From Victivallales bacterium (GTDB taxonomy: Bacteria; Verrucomicrobiota; Lentisphaeria; Oligosphaerales; Lenti-02): a stretch of DNA of 38,105 nucleotides. A program made the position numbers and the translations under genes. The stretch spans positions 1-38,105 of the forward strand of contig QKCY01000026.1 of assembly GCA_003245525.1 (NCBI GenBank), written 5' to 3'. This document shows, piece by piece, positions 1 through 8,732 of the stretch (its first letter is position 1; the number at the start of each line of letters is the position of its first letter). The notes under the pieces are model-generated. The model worked only from the letters and a program-made list of their open reading frames with translations. It was not told the DNA's origin and made no database searches.

Positions 1-2
1 GG

Positions 3-368
3 CTGGGAGCGCGCTTCTGCACCCACTACTGCGTGCTGCCGCGCGATCCGGCCATCCACTGCCTGGAACCCATGTGCGCCTGCCCGGCCACGCCCGCCAT
101 CATCAACCAGACGACGCCGGAGTTCTTCCTGGAGCACTACGCGCAGTTTGAGGGCCGGTTCGCCCTCATCTCCCAGTCCGGTCCCTATGGTCGCCAGCTC
201 GGTGCCACTCCCCGCGAGCGGCTCGCGAACTTCCGGCTCTGGGCCCAGGACTTCCTGGCCCGGTTCCGGGGCAAGAGCGGCCTGATGATGATCTGCCACG
301 CCCCCACGGTCGAGGAGGCGCGGGAGGCCTTCGCCATCTGGGACGGCCTTAACTGCTGGCCATCCTGA
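3..368 (+). CDS. C-terminal part of an unknown protein (5' end outside window)
   Basis: The frame is open from the first bases to TGA at 366-368, giving about 121 residues of an incomplete protein. The visible start is crowded with cysteines (FCTHYC, then HCLEPMCACP), an arrangement that could bind metal or form disulfides. The rest is soluble and helical-looking (RLANFRLWAQDFLARF). A GTG at 33 could act as a start, but coding continues upstream of it, so a start outside the window is more likely. I do not recognise the family. It converges with the pseudopilin gene, with about 30 bases between the two stops. Confidence 0.55.
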   Translation: MGARFCTHYCVLPRDPAIHCLEPMCACPATPAIINQTTPEFFLEHYAQFEGRFALISQSGPYGRQLGATPRERLANFRLWAQDFLARFRGKSGLMMICHAPTVEEAREAFAIWDGLNCWPS

Positions 369-399
369 CGGCGCTTCCCGGTGCCAGTCGAGACCTACC

Positions 400-1089
400 C
401 TACCAACCCGAGATCACGGCCGTCTTGGTTGGCTTCCACGGGAGGTAGTTGTCGGAGTCCGACTTCGTGCTGGCGTAGGCGCGGAGAGCGGGGACGGACT
501 CGGCGTGTCCGTCGGCAAACGCGATGTTCACGCGGTCGCCGTGCCACATCTTGTAGTAGTTGTCCGCCGCACAGGACCCGTTCGCGCCCCGGAACGCCCG
601 CCACCAACCGCCCCCGGCATTGTTGCTGTCCACGATGTAGATCGTCTTCGAGGGCGCGGTGAACGACGAGAGCGGCACCCCGCCGCTGCTTCCCCAAGCG
701 CAGTTGACGCCATAGTTCGTGCCGGTGCTGAGGGCTCGGGCCCAGGGCGTATACTTGCCGCAGTTGGTGTTGCCCTGGCTTGTCTGGCTGGGGCAGAGGA
801 ACACGTTCTTGTCAGTCACGTAGGTGATCACAAAGTGCTGCCAGAACGCCACACTGTCATTGGCGCAGGCCAGGTAGTACGGACGGCCGCACGGCACCAT
901 GCCGTTGTTGTCGTCGGTGTACATCATGCAACCGAGAACCAGCTGTTTGGAGTTCGATAGACAACTGGCCGAGCGGGCTTTCTCGCGCGCCTTGGACAAG
1001 GCGGGGAGCAGCATGGACGCCAGAATGGCGATGATGGCGATGACGACGAGTAGCTCGATCAGAGTGAACCCCTTGCGCGTCCGGATCAT
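400..1089 (-). CDS. Orphan type II/IV pseudopilin-like protein with H-x9-DG motif
   Basis: 229 residues. The N-terminus is a textbook prepilin leader: a short basic segment MIRTRKG, then [16 protein letters not shown] with Glu at +5, followed by the hydrophobic helix that anchors pseudopilins. A prepilin peptidase would cut between G7 and F8. Near the C-terminus is [12 protein letters not shown], the H-x9-DG signature of the large prepilin-like family abundant in Lentisphaerota and Planctomycetota. The middle is rich in Gly, Asn, Cys and aromatic residues, as in these surface proteins. The start is supported by GAGGTG just upstream on the minus strand. No assembly genes are nearby, so it is an orphan copy; its substrate or role is unknown. 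Confidence 0.9.
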   Translation of the reverse strand: MIRTRKGFTLIELLVVIAIIAILASMLLPALSKAREKARSASCLSNSKQLVLGCMMYTDDNNGMVPCGRPYYLACANDSVAFWQHFVITYVTDKNVFLCPSQTSQGNTNCGKYTPWARALSTGTNYGVNCAWGSSGGVPLSSFTAPSKTIYIVDSNNAGGGWWRAFRGANGSCAADNYYKMWHGDRVNIAFADGHAESVPALRAYASTKSDSDNYLPWKPTKTAVISGW

Positions 1090-1390
1090 AGGTACACCTC
1101 GTTGCTGATGTTGGACTAAGGTCGTATATCCGCCACACTCATGGTATCACAAGCCAACTGCCGATGCAAGTTTCCGCCCCGAGGATGTGAAGGTTTTGTG
1201 AAGGACGCGGTTTGGCCCGTCCCCAGCGGCGGCCTTCCGTGGCACCGAGCCGGTAAAAGGCGGTGGCGGCAAAAAGCCGTGGCGCAACAGGAAAAAACGG
1301 AAAAACGGTACACAGTATGCGGTTCTGTCGGCGACTGTCCGTTGGGGACGGCGCCGCGCCTGGATTGTGGACTGGAACGATCTGAGCCGC

Positions 1391-2206
1391 ATGGACTTCC
1401 TGCAACTCCAAGACAAGAGCATCCTGGTGATGGGTGTGGCCAATCGGCGCAGCGTGGCTTGGGAAGCCGCGAAGGTGCTGACCGAGGCCGGTGCCCAGCT
1501 CATCTACGTGGTGCGGGACGCCGAGACCCGGGACAAGAACCGGAAGCTCTTCGGCGATGCCCCCGTGTTGCTCTGCGATGTGGAGGACGACGCGCAGATC
1601 CGGGCCCTGCCCGCCGCCGTGGCCGAGCACACGCCGGTCCTGCATGGTTTCCTGCACTCCATCGCCTTTGCCAACTACAGCAATGGCTTCCGGCCCTTCC
1701 ACGAGACCGGCAAGAACGATTTCCTGCAGGCCGTGAACATCTCCTGCTTCTCGCTGACGGCAGCCTGCAACGCATTGCTGCCGCTGTTCGCCGAGGATGC
1801 GGCCGTGGTCACCATGTCCATCTCCACCACGCGGATGGCGTCGGAGAACTACGGCTACATGGGGCCGATCAAGGCCGCGCTGGATTCCTCCGTTGTGTTC
1901 CTGGCCAAATCGCTCGGCGCGGCCGACCACAAGCGGATCCGGGTCAATGCCGTGGGTGCCTCCCTCCTCAAGACCTCCGCCTCGGCCGGCATTCCGGGCT
2001 ATGTGGACTCCTATCTCTATGCCGAGCAGGTTGTCCCGCGGGGCGAGTCCCTGGAGACGGCCGAAGTCGGCAATACCATCGCCTTTCTCCTCAGCCCGCG
2101 CGCCAGCGGCATCAATGCCCAGACCCTCGTGGTGGACGCCGGCATGTCGATCAACTACTTCGACCGGGAGATCGTCCGACGAGTGGTGGGAGGGGCGGAC
2201 GCCTAG
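1391..2206 (+). CDS. fabI: Enoyl-[acyl-carrier-protein] reductase (NADH), FabI type
   Basis: Catalyses the last reduction of each fatty-acid elongation cycle in the cytoplasm (trans-2-enoyl-ACP to acyl-ACP). It is a short-chain dehydrogenase fold protein of the FabI branch: N-terminal [14 protein letters not shown] is the FabI nucleotide-binding motif, LHSIAFA matches the FabI core, and the catalytic pair is Y154-x6-K161 in YGYMGPIK. The start chosen is ATG 1391, because [13 protein letters not shown] aligns with the usual FabI N-terminus and places Tyr/Lys close to E. coli 156/163. A GTG at 1367 would add eight residues. From 1391 it is 271 residues, close to the family's ~260. There is no strong ribosome-binding site. 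argD follows 118 bases later. No other fatty-acid genes are seen. Confidence 0.88.
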   Translation: MDFLQLQDKSILVMGVANRRSVAWEAAKVLTEAGAQLIYVVRDAETRDKNRKLFGDAPVLLCDVEDDAQIRALPAAVAEHTPVLHGFLHSIAFANYSNGFRPFHETGKNDFLQAVNISCFSLTAACNALLPLFAEDAAVVTMSISTTRMASENYGYMGPIKAALDSSVVFLAKSLGAADHKRIRVNAVGASLLKTSASAGIPGYVDSYLYAEQVVPRGESLETAEVGNTIAFLLSPRASGINAQTLVVDAGMSINYFDREIVRRVVGGADA

Positions 2207-2324
2207 CCGGCGTACGGCCGCACCCTCCCGAACCTTCCCCGGCTGGCCTGCCTCCCTCTGAGGCGGCCATCTTTGGCATCCATTTCCTCCGGGATTCCGG
2301 AACGCGCGAGAAGGAACCGTAGCG

Positions 2325-3521
2325 ATGACGCACGACAAAACCACTCTTCTGGACATGCAAAGCAGCCATGTCCTTGGCACCTACAGCCCCAGCCTCATGC
2401 TGGTGAAAGGCGAAGGCGCCTACGTCTGGGACATTGACGGCAACCGGTATCTGGACTTTGCCGCCGGGATCAGCGTCTGCAACCTCGGCCACTGCCACCC
2501 CCGGGTGACGGCGGCCATCCGGGAGCAGGCAGGCAAGCTGGTCCACGTCTCCAACCTCTACTACAACGAAAACCAGCCCCAGTTGGCCACCCTGATCGCC
2601 GAGAACAGCTTCGGCGGCCGGGTCTTCTTCGCCAACAGCGGCGCGGAGGCCAACGAGGGCCTCATCAAGTTCGCCCGGAAGTGGGGCAGCGCCGAAGGCC
2701 GGTACGAGATCGTCTGCATGGCCGACTCGTTCCATGGCCGGACCCTGGCCACCCTGGCCGCCACCGGCCGGAGCAAGTACCGGCAGGGCTTCGCCCCCGA
2801 CGTGGAGGGCTTCGCCTTCGCCGAGTTCAACAATCTGGACAGCGTCCGGGCCAAGATCGGCCCGAAGACGGTGGCCGTGCTCTGCGAGCCGGTCCAGGGC
2901 GAGGGCGGCATCATCCCCGCCACCCCCGAATTCCTCGCCGGCCTGCGGCAGCTCTGCGACGAGCAGAAGCTGCTGCTCCTGTTCGACGAAGTGCAGTGCG
3001 GCATGGGTCGCACCGGAACCATGTTCGCCTACCAGAACTACGGCATCGAACCGGACGGCATGAGCCTGGCCAAGGCGCTGGGCAACGGCTTCCCGATGGG
3101 GGCCTTCGAGCTCCAGGCCAAGTACGCGGACGTGCTGGTGCCCGGCACCCACGCCTCCACCTTTGGCGGCACGCCGCTGGCCTGCGCCGCTGGCATCGCC
3201 GTGTTCGAGGCCTTCGCCGAGGAGCACATTCTGGAAAACGTGCGGACAGTGGGGGCGCACCTGCAGCAGGCCCTCGCCGGACTCTGCGCGAAGTACCCCG
3301 CCGTCAAGGCCGTCCGGGGGGCCGGGCTCATGCTCGGTCTCGTGGTGGAAGCGGACCTGAAGCCCGTGCTGGCGGCGGCCAAGGCCAAGGGACTCCTGGC
3401 CCTGACCGCTGGCGAGAACGTGCTCCGGCTGCTGCCGCCGCTGGTTATCACCATCGACCAGGCCGACCAGGCCGTGACGATTCTCGACCAATCCCTTGCC
3501 GAGGGGCTGGTGCAGGCCTAA
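2325..3521 (+). CDS. argD: Acetylornithine aminotransferase (class III, PLP-dependent)
   Basis: 398 residues, full length. Transfers an amino group from glutamate to N-acetylglutamate semialdehyde in arginine synthesis; many members also act on succinyl-diaminopimelate. The N-terminal substrate region (YSPSLMLVKGEGAYVWD, then YLDFAAGISVCNLGHCHP) is typical of ArgD. NSGAEANEG is the phosphate-binding stretch, FDEVQCGMGRTG holds the PLP-pyridine aspartate, and SLAKALGNGFPMGA carries the Schiff-base lysine K250. THASTFGGTPLACAA closes the site. ATG 2325 follows GAAGGAAC by a good distance. No other arg genes are near. A strong hairpin follows the stop. Ornithine or other class III aminotransferases are less likely given the motif pattern. 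Confidence 0.92.
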   Translation: MTHDKTTLLDMQSSHVLGTYSPSLMLVKGEGAYVWDIDGNRYLDFAAGISVCNLGHCHPRVTAAIREQAGKLVHVSNLYYNENQPQLATLIAENSFGGRVFFANSGAEANEGLIKFARKWGSAEGRYEIVCMADSFHGRTLATLAATGRSKYRQGFAPDVEGFAFAEFNNLDSVRAKIGPKTVAVLCEPVQGEGGIIPATPEFLAGLRQLCDEQKLLLLFDEVQCGMGRTGTMFAYQNYGIEPDGMSLAKALGNGFPMGAFELQAKYADVLVPGTHASTFGGTPLACAAGIAVFEAFAEEHILENVRTVGAHLQQALAGLCAKYPAVKAVRGAGLMLGLVVEADLKPVLAAAKAKGLLALTAGENVLRLLPPLVITIDQADQAVTILDQSLAEGLVQA

Positions 3522-3537
3522 AGTTCCGCGGACTCTT

Positions 3538-3572
3538 ACCCATCCGCAACGGGGGGGCCGTTGCGGATGGGT
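3538..3572 (+). terminator. Hairpin after argD
   Basis: Perfect 15-bp arms (acccatccgcaacgg at 3538-3552 and its complement at 3558-3572) around a five-G loop, starting 16 bases after the argD stop. No run of T follows on the + strand, so it is not a classic intrinsic terminator. It could stop transcription less efficiently, protect the argD mRNA 3' end, or separate argD from the cell-division genes downstream. Confidence 0.65.
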
Positions 3573-3603
3573 TACCCCGTCAGCCCCAGCACCTGTGCGA
3601 GGC

Positions 3604-4869
3604 ATGAGTAGGCGAGGCAAACGCGACATTTTGACTGGAGTCGAGATCGGGACCAAGACGATCAAAGCTCTGGTGGGGGAATTCCGGGACGGCGATGTCC
3701 TGTCGGTTCTGGCTGTCGTCGAACAGCCGTCGTTGGGGGTCCGCAAAGGCCGGATCGAGAACGAACGGCAGGTGACGGACCAGTTGGTCCAGGTCTTCCG
3801 CGACTTGCAGGAAGCGGCCCGGCAGGAGATCACCGAGAACATCTTCGTGGCCGTCACCGGCGCCCATGTGGGCACCGTGGTCAGCTCCGGTGCCGTCCGC
3901 ATCCGCGATCCGGAAGCCGGCGTGGCACCGGACGAGGTCGAGAGCGTCATCGCGACCGCCCAGACCTTCAATCTGGGCGGCCAGCAGGAATTGCTGCACT
4001 TCTGCGACCGACCGATCCGGCTACCCGGCGGCCGGGAAGCCACCTATCCGGTGGGGGCGACCGTCTCCAAGATCGAGACCGAATGCATGCTGGTCTTCGG
4101 CCAGTCGCAGGTGGTGGATACCACCCGCGAGTTGTTGCGCCGGGTGCTGGGCGAAGTGCCCGTCTGCCCCCTGTTCTCGGGAGTCGCGGCCGGCCTGGCC
4201 GCCCTCGCTCCGGACGAGATCGACCGGGGAGCCCTGGTCATCGACCTCGGCAGCGGGGTCACCGAATACGCGGTCTACCGCAGCCCCGGCTGCTTCTATA
4301 CTGGCCAGATCACCGTCGGCTGCGACCATCTGGTGAACGACCTGCACGTGGGGCTCAAGCTGGAAAGCAACGAGTGCGCCGCGCTGCTGCGCGAACTGCC
4401 CCACCACGGTTCCGTGGTCCTCAAGGACGACGGGGGCAAACGCCGGATGCCCGTGGGCGGCGGCGTGGTGAACAAACGGATGGTGCCGGTGGCGGCGGTG
4501 GAGCGCATCATCGACCTGCGCCTGCGCGAGTTGTTCACCATCATCCGCGACGATCTGGACAGCCATAACGCCCGGGAGCGAATCCAGTGCGGCATCAAGC
4601 TCTGCGGCGGCGGGGCGCTGCTGCCGGGGATCGACAAGCTGGCCCGCGACATCTTCGAGCAGCCCGTGGACATCGCCATCCCCCGGTTGGTGGTGGCCGA
4701 CCGGATGCCCCTCCTCCAGTCCCCGCGCCTGGTGACGCCGGTGGGCCTGCTCCGCCTCGGGCGCATCATGATGGCCGCCGAGGAGGACGAGACGGGCTCC
4801 TTCTGGCATCAGTTCCGCAGCGAGTCCCGGCGCATGCTCTCGCTGTTCAAGGATGTATTCCGAATCTGA
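3604..4869 (+). CDS. ftsA: Cell division protein FtsA
   Basis: 421 residues. An actin-fold ATPase that tethers FtsZ filaments to the inner membrane. Seen: the first phosphate loop VEIGTKTIKALVGE, the FtsA-specific 1C subdomain region (VAVTGAHVGTVVSSG), phosphate-2 VIDLGSGVTEYAVY, and the adenosine motif IKLCGGGALLPGI. The last residues (RRMLSLFKDVFRI) make a short amphipathic helix, the membrane-targeting sequence of FtsA. The start is ATG 3604; an open frame reaching back to 3496 lies across argD and the hairpin and is not coding. ftsZ follows 43 bases downstream, the classic order, but no murein-synthesis genes flank the pair. Confidence 0.9.
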   Translation: MSRRGKRDILTGVEIGTKTIKALVGEFRDGDVLSVLAVVEQPSLGVRKGRIENERQVTDQLVQVFRDLQEAARQEITENIFVAVTGAHVGTVVSSGAVRIRDPEAGVAPDEVESVIATAQTFNLGGQQELLHFCDRPIRLPGGREATYPVGATVSKIETECMLVFGQSQVVDTTRELLRRVLGEVPVCPLFSGVAAGLAALAPDEIDRGALVIDLGSGVTEYAVYRSPGCFYTGQITVGCDHLVNDLHVGLKLESNECAALLRELPHHGSVVLKDDGGKRRMPVGGGVVNKRMVPVAAVERIIDLRLRELFTIIRDDLDSHNARERIQCGIKLCGGGALLPGIDKLARDIFEQPVDIAIPRLVVADRMPLLQSPRLVTPVGLLRLGRIMMAAEEDETGSFWHQFRSESRRMLSLFKDVFRI

Positions 4870-4874
4870 CTGGC

Positions 4875-4894
4875 CGGGCGGTCCGCACCGCCCG
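4875..4894 (+). promoter_or_regulatory. Intercistronic hairpin between ftsA and ftsZ
   Basis: Perfect 8-bp stem cgggcggt / accgcccg with a four-base loop, directly after the ftsA stop and about 10 bases ahead of the ftsZ ribosome-binding site (gggaaga, 4904-4910). It could affect mRNA stability or the ratio of FtsZ to FtsA. That role is inference. Confidence 0.45.
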
Positions 4895-4912
4895 CGCACG
4901 TGCGGGAAGACT

Positions 4913-6082
4913 ATGGCGAACGAAACGGCATCGGTAGCAGTTCTGGGCTTGGGCCATGGCGGCAGCCGGGTGGCTGCGGGCGTCTTCGAGGCTTTCCCCG
5001 GGGACGGTTTCCGGGTCACCGCCGCCGACACCGACCAGCGGGCGCTGGATAGCCTGGGACTGCCCAACACCATCGTCCTCGGAGCAGGCTGGGCCAAGGG
5101 CCAAGGCTGCGGCGGCGACGTGAAACGCGGCGAACGGGCGGCCACCGGCTGCCGGAGCGAGTTCGAGGAAGCCTTTGGCAGCACCCTCACCGTGGTGGTG
5201 GCCGGCCTGGGCGGCGGAGCTGGCAGCGGGGCCGCCATCGCCGTGGCCCGGCTGGCCCGCGAACTGGGACGGCCAACCGTGTTTCTCGTCACTCTGCCGA
5301 TCGCCATGGAGGGACGGGCCCGGCGGCTGCAGGCCGAGGAATCGCTCCGCGAACTGCGCGAGACAGTCGATACCGTGATCGCCGTGGCCAGCGACAACCT
5401 CTTCTCCGCCCTGGCTGCGGATACCCCCGCGCCCCTGGCCTTCGCCACCGCCAACCGGGTGTTGGCCGAGACGGTGGCGGTCTGGGGGCGGATCTTCCTG
5501 GCCCAGCCCCTGTTTCCCATCGACCTCGCCGCCGTGCGTTCGCTGCTGGCCACGGGGCCCATGGACTGCCGGGTGGGCGTCACCCAGGGAGCCGAAGGCG
5601 CCACCCCCGACCAACTGGTGGATGAGCTCAAGCGCAGCCCCTTCCTGGGTGGGCCCGACGGCATGGCCGACGCCGAAGCCGCCCTGGTGGGCGTGGTGGG
5701 CGGCCCCGGCCTGAGCATGGGGCAACTGAACGAACTGATGGGACGGCTGGATGCCTGCTTCTCGCCCAATGCCCGCCTCTTCAAAGGAGGCGGCACCCTG
5801 GCCACGGTCACGACCGGGCCGCAGGTGCTGGTCCTGACCTGCCGCCGCGATACGGGGGCGAACCGGCCCCGCCAGTTGGAGCTGTTCGCGGAGAGCCCGG
5901 TGATCTCCCACGGCAAGCGGGGCAACGGAGCGGTCCTGCCCAAGCAGGAAGAGTTCGGTCTCGTGGAGCCCTCCCTGGGCGTCTTCGCTGGCAGCGACCC
6001 CACCAAGGTGGGTACGGAGAACCTGGACATCCCCACCTTCCAGCGCCGGGGCATCCGCATCGACCTCGGCACCGAAGAGTAG
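4913..6082 (+). CDS. ftsZ: Divergent cell division protein FtsZ
   Basis: 389 residues. A tubulin-like GTPase forming the division ring. The fold is clear: VAVLGLGHGG (first GTP loop), DTDQRAL (NTDxxAL in most FtsZ), GLGGGAGSGAA at about 99-108 (tubulin signature GGGTGTG with Thr replaced by Ala), ME-G after TLPI, and a C-terminal peptide IPTFQRRGIRI like the FtsA-binding tail. The T7 synergy loop is unusual: NxDFAD of typical FtsZ reads P202-I-D204-L-A-A207, so the Asn and the second catalytic Asp are gone. ATG 4913 follows GGGAAGA; the longer frame from 4853 overlaps ftsA. Position after ftsA supports a division role. A non-hydrolysing FtsZ-like paralogue remains possible. Confidence 0.85.
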   Translation: MANETASVAVLGLGHGGSRVAAGVFEAFPGDGFRVTAADTDQRALDSLGLPNTIVLGAGWAKGQGCGGDVKRGERAATGCRSEFEEAFGSTLTVVVAGLGGGAGSGAAIAVARLARELGRPTVFLVTLPIAMEGRARRLQAEESLRELRETVDTVIAVASDNLFSALAADTPAPLAFATANRVLAETVAVWGRIFLAQPLFPIDLAAVRSLLATGPMDCRVGVTQGAEGATPDQLVDELKRSPFLGGPDGMADAEAALVGVVGGPGLSMGQLNELMGRLDACFSPNARLFKGGGTLATVTTGPQVLVLTCRRDTGANRPRQLELFAESPVISHGKRGNGAVLPKQEEFGLVEPSLGVFAGSDPTKVGTENLDIPTFQRRGIRIDLGTEE

Positions 6083-6169
6083 CCAGCCGGTACCCTAGCC
6101 TGCGCCATGCCGATCCGGTTCCGGCGGTATAGTATGGCTTTTCAGCCCCAACTGCCGGAACGTGTTGCC

Positions 6170-6793
6170 ATGAGCGGATCGCTGCGCATCCAAACCTACC
6201 CTGTCGGCCTGCTGGCCGTGAACTGCTACCTGATTCACGCGGCAGGCGAGACCGACGCCCTCCTTATCGATCCGGGCGACGAGGCGGAGGCTCTGGCGGA
6301 GGAGATCGACGGCCAGAAGCTCGCGTTGCGGGGCATTCTGCTGACCCACGGGCATTTCGACCACATCGGCGCGGTGCCGGGGTTGGTGGCGCGCTACGGG
6401 GTGCCGGTCTATATCCATCCACTGGATGCGGGGCTGTATGCCAGCCCGGCGAACTGCATGCCGCCCTGGTTCTCGGCGGTCCAGGGCTTGCCTGCTCCCA
6501 CGGCGGAACTGCCGACGGCAGCAGGGCTCTCCTTCACGGTCCTGCCCACGCCGGGCCACACACCTGGCGGAGTCTGCTATCACTTCGCCCAGGATGGCGT
6601 CGTCTTCTCCGGCGACACCCTGTTCGCGGGGTCGGTGGGCCGCACGGACTTCCCCGGCGGCAACGTGGCCGATCTCATGGCCTCGATCCGCAACGTGCTT
6701 TTCCGCCTGCCCGAAGAGACTCGCGTACTGGCCGGGCACAATAGCCCGACCACCATCGGGACCGAACGGGCCACCAATCCCTTCGTCCGCTAG
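6170..6793 (+). CDS. Metallo-beta-lactamase-fold hydrolase, glyoxalase II-like
   Basis: 207 residues from ATG 6170. Seen: T-H60-G-H62-F-D64-H65, the di-zinc HxHxDH motif; TPGHTPGG with the next metal histidine; FSGDTLFAGSVGRTDFPGG, the bridging aspartate and typical glyoxalase-like segment; and a final GHNSPTTIGTERATNPF, where most relatives have GHG. It belongs to the small hydroxyacylglutathione-hydrolase-like group, which cleaves thioesters or related metabolites in the cytoplasm; the true substrate is not known. ATG 6170 begins just before the conserved YPVGLLAVNCYLI. In-frame ATGs at 6107 and 6134 would add an unconserved leader. It is followed 16 bases later by the glycosyltransferase. 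Confidence 0.85.
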   Translation: MSGSLRIQTYPVGLLAVNCYLIHAAGETDALLIDPGDEAEALAEEIDGQKLALRGILLTHGHFDHIGAVPGLVARYGVPVYIHPLDAGLYASPANCMPPWFSAVQGLPAPTAELPTAAGLSFTVLPTPGHTPGGVCYHFAQDGVVFSGDTLFAGSVGRTDFPGGNVADLMASIRNVLFRLPEETRVLAGHNSPTTIGTERATNPFVR

Positions 6794-6809
6794 CCCGGAG
6801 GGCGTTGCC

Positions 6810-7613
6810 GTGAGCGAACCCATCCCTGTCTCCGCCTACCTGCTGACCTGCAACAACAGCAAGACGGTCGAACGCGCCCTGCAGAGCCTGCACTGGGTGG
6901 ACGAGATCGTGGTGGTCGATTCGGGCAGCACCGATGCGACCCTGGAGATCGTGCGCCGCTACACCGACCGGGTGATCCACCATGACTGGCCCGGTTTCCG
7001 CGACCAGTACCAGTACGCCGCCGACCAATGCACCCACGATTGGGCGCTCTTCATCGACGCCGACGAGGAGATCTCCCCCCAACTCGCGGCGGAAATGCAG
7101 GCCGAACTGCGCCGTAACGCCGCCCTCCCCGAGGCCGAGCGCGTCCAGGGCTACCACGGTCACCGGCGGACCTTCTTCCTGGGCCGCTGGCATCTCCACG
7201 GCGGCTGGGCGCGGGATCACGAGATCCGCCTCTACGACCGCCGGGTCGGACGCTGGGAAGGCGGGCTCCACGCCAATATCAAGATCCCCGGCCGGGTGGC
7301 CGACCTGCGCGGGTTCTACTACCACTACACCTACGAGAGCATCGCGGACCAGATCCACACCCTCGACAAGTATTCGACCAGCGTGGCCGGCGACCTGCTG
7401 GCCGAGGGGAAACGGGTGTCGCTCTGGAAGATGATCGCCAATCCCATCGCCGGGTTCCTGCGCGACTACATCCTGCGCGGCGGCTTCCGCGAGGGCATGG
7501 CCGGTTTCATCGTCGCCGTCAACTGCATGTTCTACGTCTTCTGGAAATACGCCAAGCTGTGGGAGGCGCAACAACGCTTCACGCTGTTTGACGAGCAGGG
7601 CCGTCAGCCCTAG
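6810..7613 (+). CDS. Family 2 glycosyltransferase, lipopolysaccharide-core type (WaaE/KdtX-like)
   Basis: 267 residues from a GTG start with a good GGAGG at 6796-6800. GT-A fold: the N-terminal SAYLLTCNNSKTVERALQSL and VVVDSGSTDATLEI nucleotide-sugar region, then FIDADEEISP with the DxD metal motif. The middle (RTFFLGRWHLHGGW, RLYDRRVGRWEG) matches WaaE-like enzymes that add sugars to lipopolysaccharide core. The C-terminal half has hydrophobic stretches (MIANPIAGFLRDYIL, GFIVAVNCMFYVFWKYAKL) that likely sit on the inner membrane. The acceptor is not shown by the sequence. It sits 16 bases after the hydrolase gene and 10 bases before the DUF493 gene, so the three are probably co-transcribed. 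Confidence 0.85.
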   Translation: MSEPIPVSAYLLTCNNSKTVERALQSLHWVDEIVVVDSGSTDATLEIVRRYTDRVIHHDWPGFRDQYQYAADQCTHDWALFIDADEEISPQLAAEMQAELRRNAALPEAERVQGYHGHRRTFFLGRWHLHGGWARDHEIRLYDRRVGRWEGGLHANIKIPGRVADLRGFYYHYTYESIADQIHTLDKYSTSVAGDLLAEGKRVSLWKMIANPIAGFLRDYILRGGFREGMAGFIVAVNCMFYVFWKYAKLWEAQQRFTLFDEQGRQP

Positions 7614-7623
7614 GTTTGCGCCC

Positions 7624-7893
7624 ATGAGCACCTTCGACTCCGCCAACATCGAATATCCCGCCCTCTGGCACGGCCGCGTGGTCGTCCTTGCCGATTGCGC
7701 CGACGCGGCAGAAGAGGGGCTGCGCCTGGCCCTGCTGGCCTTCGGGGTCGCCCAGCCGCCGGTGCGCGCCAACGTCTCCCGCAACGGCACCTATATCACC
7801 TTCGCCGTCCGGGCCACCATTCTCGATGCCGCCATGATGGTGGCTCTACCGGAGGCCCTGGCCCAAGTCGAGGGCGTCCGCATGCTGCTCTGA
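7624..7893 (+). CDS. DUF493 (YbeD-like) small protein
   Basis: 89 residues, ferredoxin-like fold expected. EYPALWHGRVVV at the N-terminus, then NVSRNGTYITFAVRATI and the final VEGVRMLL follow the DUF493 pattern (FPxxF..., S..G.Y.S....., V.MVL). Family members are small cytoplasmic proteins of unclear function, in E. coli next to lipoate genes. ATG 7624 starts ten bases after the glycosyltransferase stop with no strong ribosome-binding site, suggesting translational coupling. No lipoate genes are visible here. Confidence 0.75.
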   Translation: MSTFDSANIEYPALWHGRVVVLADCADAAEEGLRLALLAFGVAQPPVRANVSRNGTYITFAVRATILDAAMMVALPEALAQVEGVRMLL

Positions 7894-7952
7894 CATCCCG
7901 GTGGCCACTGCGGCTGCCGTACCGCATCACCTGAAGACTGGAGAACCGGAAC

Positions 7953-8732
7953 ATGAAAAAGGGTATCTGTCTGGGTTGCGTTATTGGGGCCGATGTGGCG
8001 GAGAAGTACGCCAACGCCGCGAAGTTCGGTTTCCAGACCGTCGAGCCCGGCGCGCTGACGACCCCGGCCGACCGCGCCATGCATGCCGAGCTGGCCCAGG
8101 CCAACGGCATCAAGATCTCGAGCATCATGAACCAGGCCCACTGGGCCAAGCCCCTCTCCGACCCCGACCCCGACGTGCGCAAGCAGTCCATCGACGGGAT
8201 CGTCCACGCGATCGACACAGCCGTGGTCCTTGGCACCGACACCGTCCTGGTCGTCCCCGCCGTGGTCAACGACAGGGTCTGCTACGAGGAAGCCTGGGAC
8301 CGCTCCATCGAGTCCATCAAGGCCGTTCTCCCCTACGCCCGCGAGAAGGGCGTCGTCCTCGCCGTCGAGAACGTCTGGAACAAGTTCCTACTCAGCCCCA
8401 TCGAGTTCGCCGCCTACGTGGACAGCTTCGACGACGAGTACCTCCGGGCCTATTTCGACGTTGGCAACATCGTCCTCTACGGCATCCCCCAGCAGTGGAT
8501 CAAGACCCTGGGCAAGCGCATCTGCAGGGTCCATGTGAAAGGCTTCGACGCGGCCAGCAAGGCCTTCGTCCAGCTCCGGGCCGGCAGCATCGACTGGCCG
8601 ACCGTCATGGCCGCCTTCCGCGCCATCGGCTACGACGACGTGATCACCGCCGAACTGACCGCGGCCGGCGACGACAAGGTGGCCGGTTTCCAGGTCATCA
8701 GCGACGACATGGACGCCATCCTCGCCTCCTAG
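7953..8732 (+). CDS. Sugar phosphate isomerase/epimerase (AP endonuclease family 2 TIM barrel)
   Basis: 259 residues. A xylose-isomerase-like TIM barrel: VAVENVWNKFL holds the first metal glutamate (E of VEN), YFDVGNI the aspartate, RVHVKGFD the histidine, and VITAELTA the last glutamate. The best family comparison is hexulose-6-phosphate or hydroxypyruvate isomerase/epimerase proteins, but the substrate cannot be read from sequence. The start is ATG 7953 after CTGGAGAACCGGAAC. It stands about 60 bases after the DUF493 gene. Together with the second isomerase at 22724 and the dehydrogenase at 21556 it fits sugar or polyol catabolism. Confidence 0.82.
   Translation: MKKGICLGCVIGADVAEKYANAAKFGFQTVEPGALTTPADRAMHAELAQANGIKISSIMNQAHWAKPLSDPDPDVRKQSIDGIVHAIDTAVVLGTDTVLVVPAVVNDRVCYEEAWDRSIESIKAVLPYAREKGVVLAVENVWNKFLLSPIEFAAYVDSFDDEYLRAYFDVGNIVLYGIPQQWIKTLGKRICRVHVKGFDAASKAFVQLRAGSIDWPTVMAAFRAIGYDDVITAELTAAGDDKVAGFQVISDDMDAILAS

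Noticed and set aside
4021-6108. 695-residue minus-strand frame opposite ftsA and ftsZ
   Set aside because: The composition is that of a codon shadow, and both + strand genes carry clear family motifs.
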